From positions 1 through 39,515 of the forward strand of contig JAFOFB010000007.1 of the NCBI GenBank assembly GCA_017387505.1: a DNA stretch of 39,515 nucleotides, written 5' to 3'. The notes under the pieces were generated by a model that worked only from the letters and a program-made list of their open reading frames with translations, was not told the origin of the DNA and searched no databases. Shown here piece after piece: positions 39,497 to 39,515 of the stretch. Numbering within the stretch: position 1 is the stretch's first letter; each line of letters begins with the position of its first letter. Made by a program: the position numbers and the translations under genes. The stretch is from Methanocorpusculum sp. (GTDB lineage Archaea > Halobacteriota > Methanomicrobia > Methanomicrobiales > Methanocorpusculaceae).

Positions 39497-39515
39497 AAAT
39501 AAGACACTCTGCAAA

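Overview
This 39.5-kb window is archaeal and most likely from a Methanomicrobiales methanogen, possibly Methanocorpusculum-like. That placement is inferred from gene content and style, not from any search. The archaeal markers are the proteasome-activating nucleotidase PAN, a CDC48/VAT ATPase, class III (VSPVIG) pilins, the archaeal phosphoglycerate mutase ApgM, PyrB with a separate PyrI, the fork helicase-nuclease Hef, TATA-box promoters, leaderless or GGAGG-led starts, and T-tract terminators directly after stop codons.

Layout. Positions 1-800 hold repeats and hairpins and no supported gene. A three-gene pilin operon (828-2706, minus) is followed by a 130-bp palindrome. Positions 3427-22672 are ordinary chromosomal core: DHPS-like protein, NERD protein, HAD phosphatase, PAN, EamA transporter, CDC48, small heat-shock-like protein, DtxR-like regulator, Fe-S protein, ApgM, PyrI/PyrB, acyltransferase, MATE exporter, GlyRS, and Hef with a 43-residue partner ORF. 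PAN and CDC48 lie 1.2 kb apart with only the EamA gene between them, and CDC48 is followed by the heat-shock-like and regulator genes, so this is a protein quality-control neighbourhood.

Positions 22.7-27.8 kb are a lineage-specific envelope cluster of small membrane proteins, a secreted protein, a lipoprotein with an internal duplication, and a membrane-anchored regulator with two winged helices. Five copies of one ~40-bp sequence (T-tract plus AT-rich TATA-like block) separate these genes, acting apparently as terminator of one gene and promoter of the next.

Positions 27.8-31.8 kb are a foreign-looking module of tightly overlapping small genes: three ribbon-helix-helix (RHH) proteins, a HNH endonuclease with a helix-turn-helix tail, small Cys-rich and HTH proteins, and a probable ADP-ribosyltransferase. 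Just upstream of the RHH genes lie two inverted arrays of 7-bp repeats resembling the heptads bound by the RHH omega repressor, flanking an 18-bp-stem hairpin.

Positions 32.2-38.5 kb are a defence island. An MmeI-like type IIL restriction-modification enzyme, a zinc-ribbon protein and a HEPN-like protein are bracketed by two inward-facing copies of a 125-residue GxxExxY (PD-(D/E)XK-like) gene. Each copy carries the same conserved, hairpin-rich, apparently non-coding ~250-bp leader. The last kilobase holds an acidic protein of unknown function whose leader sequence is repeated at the window edge, suggesting a tandem paralogue beyond it.
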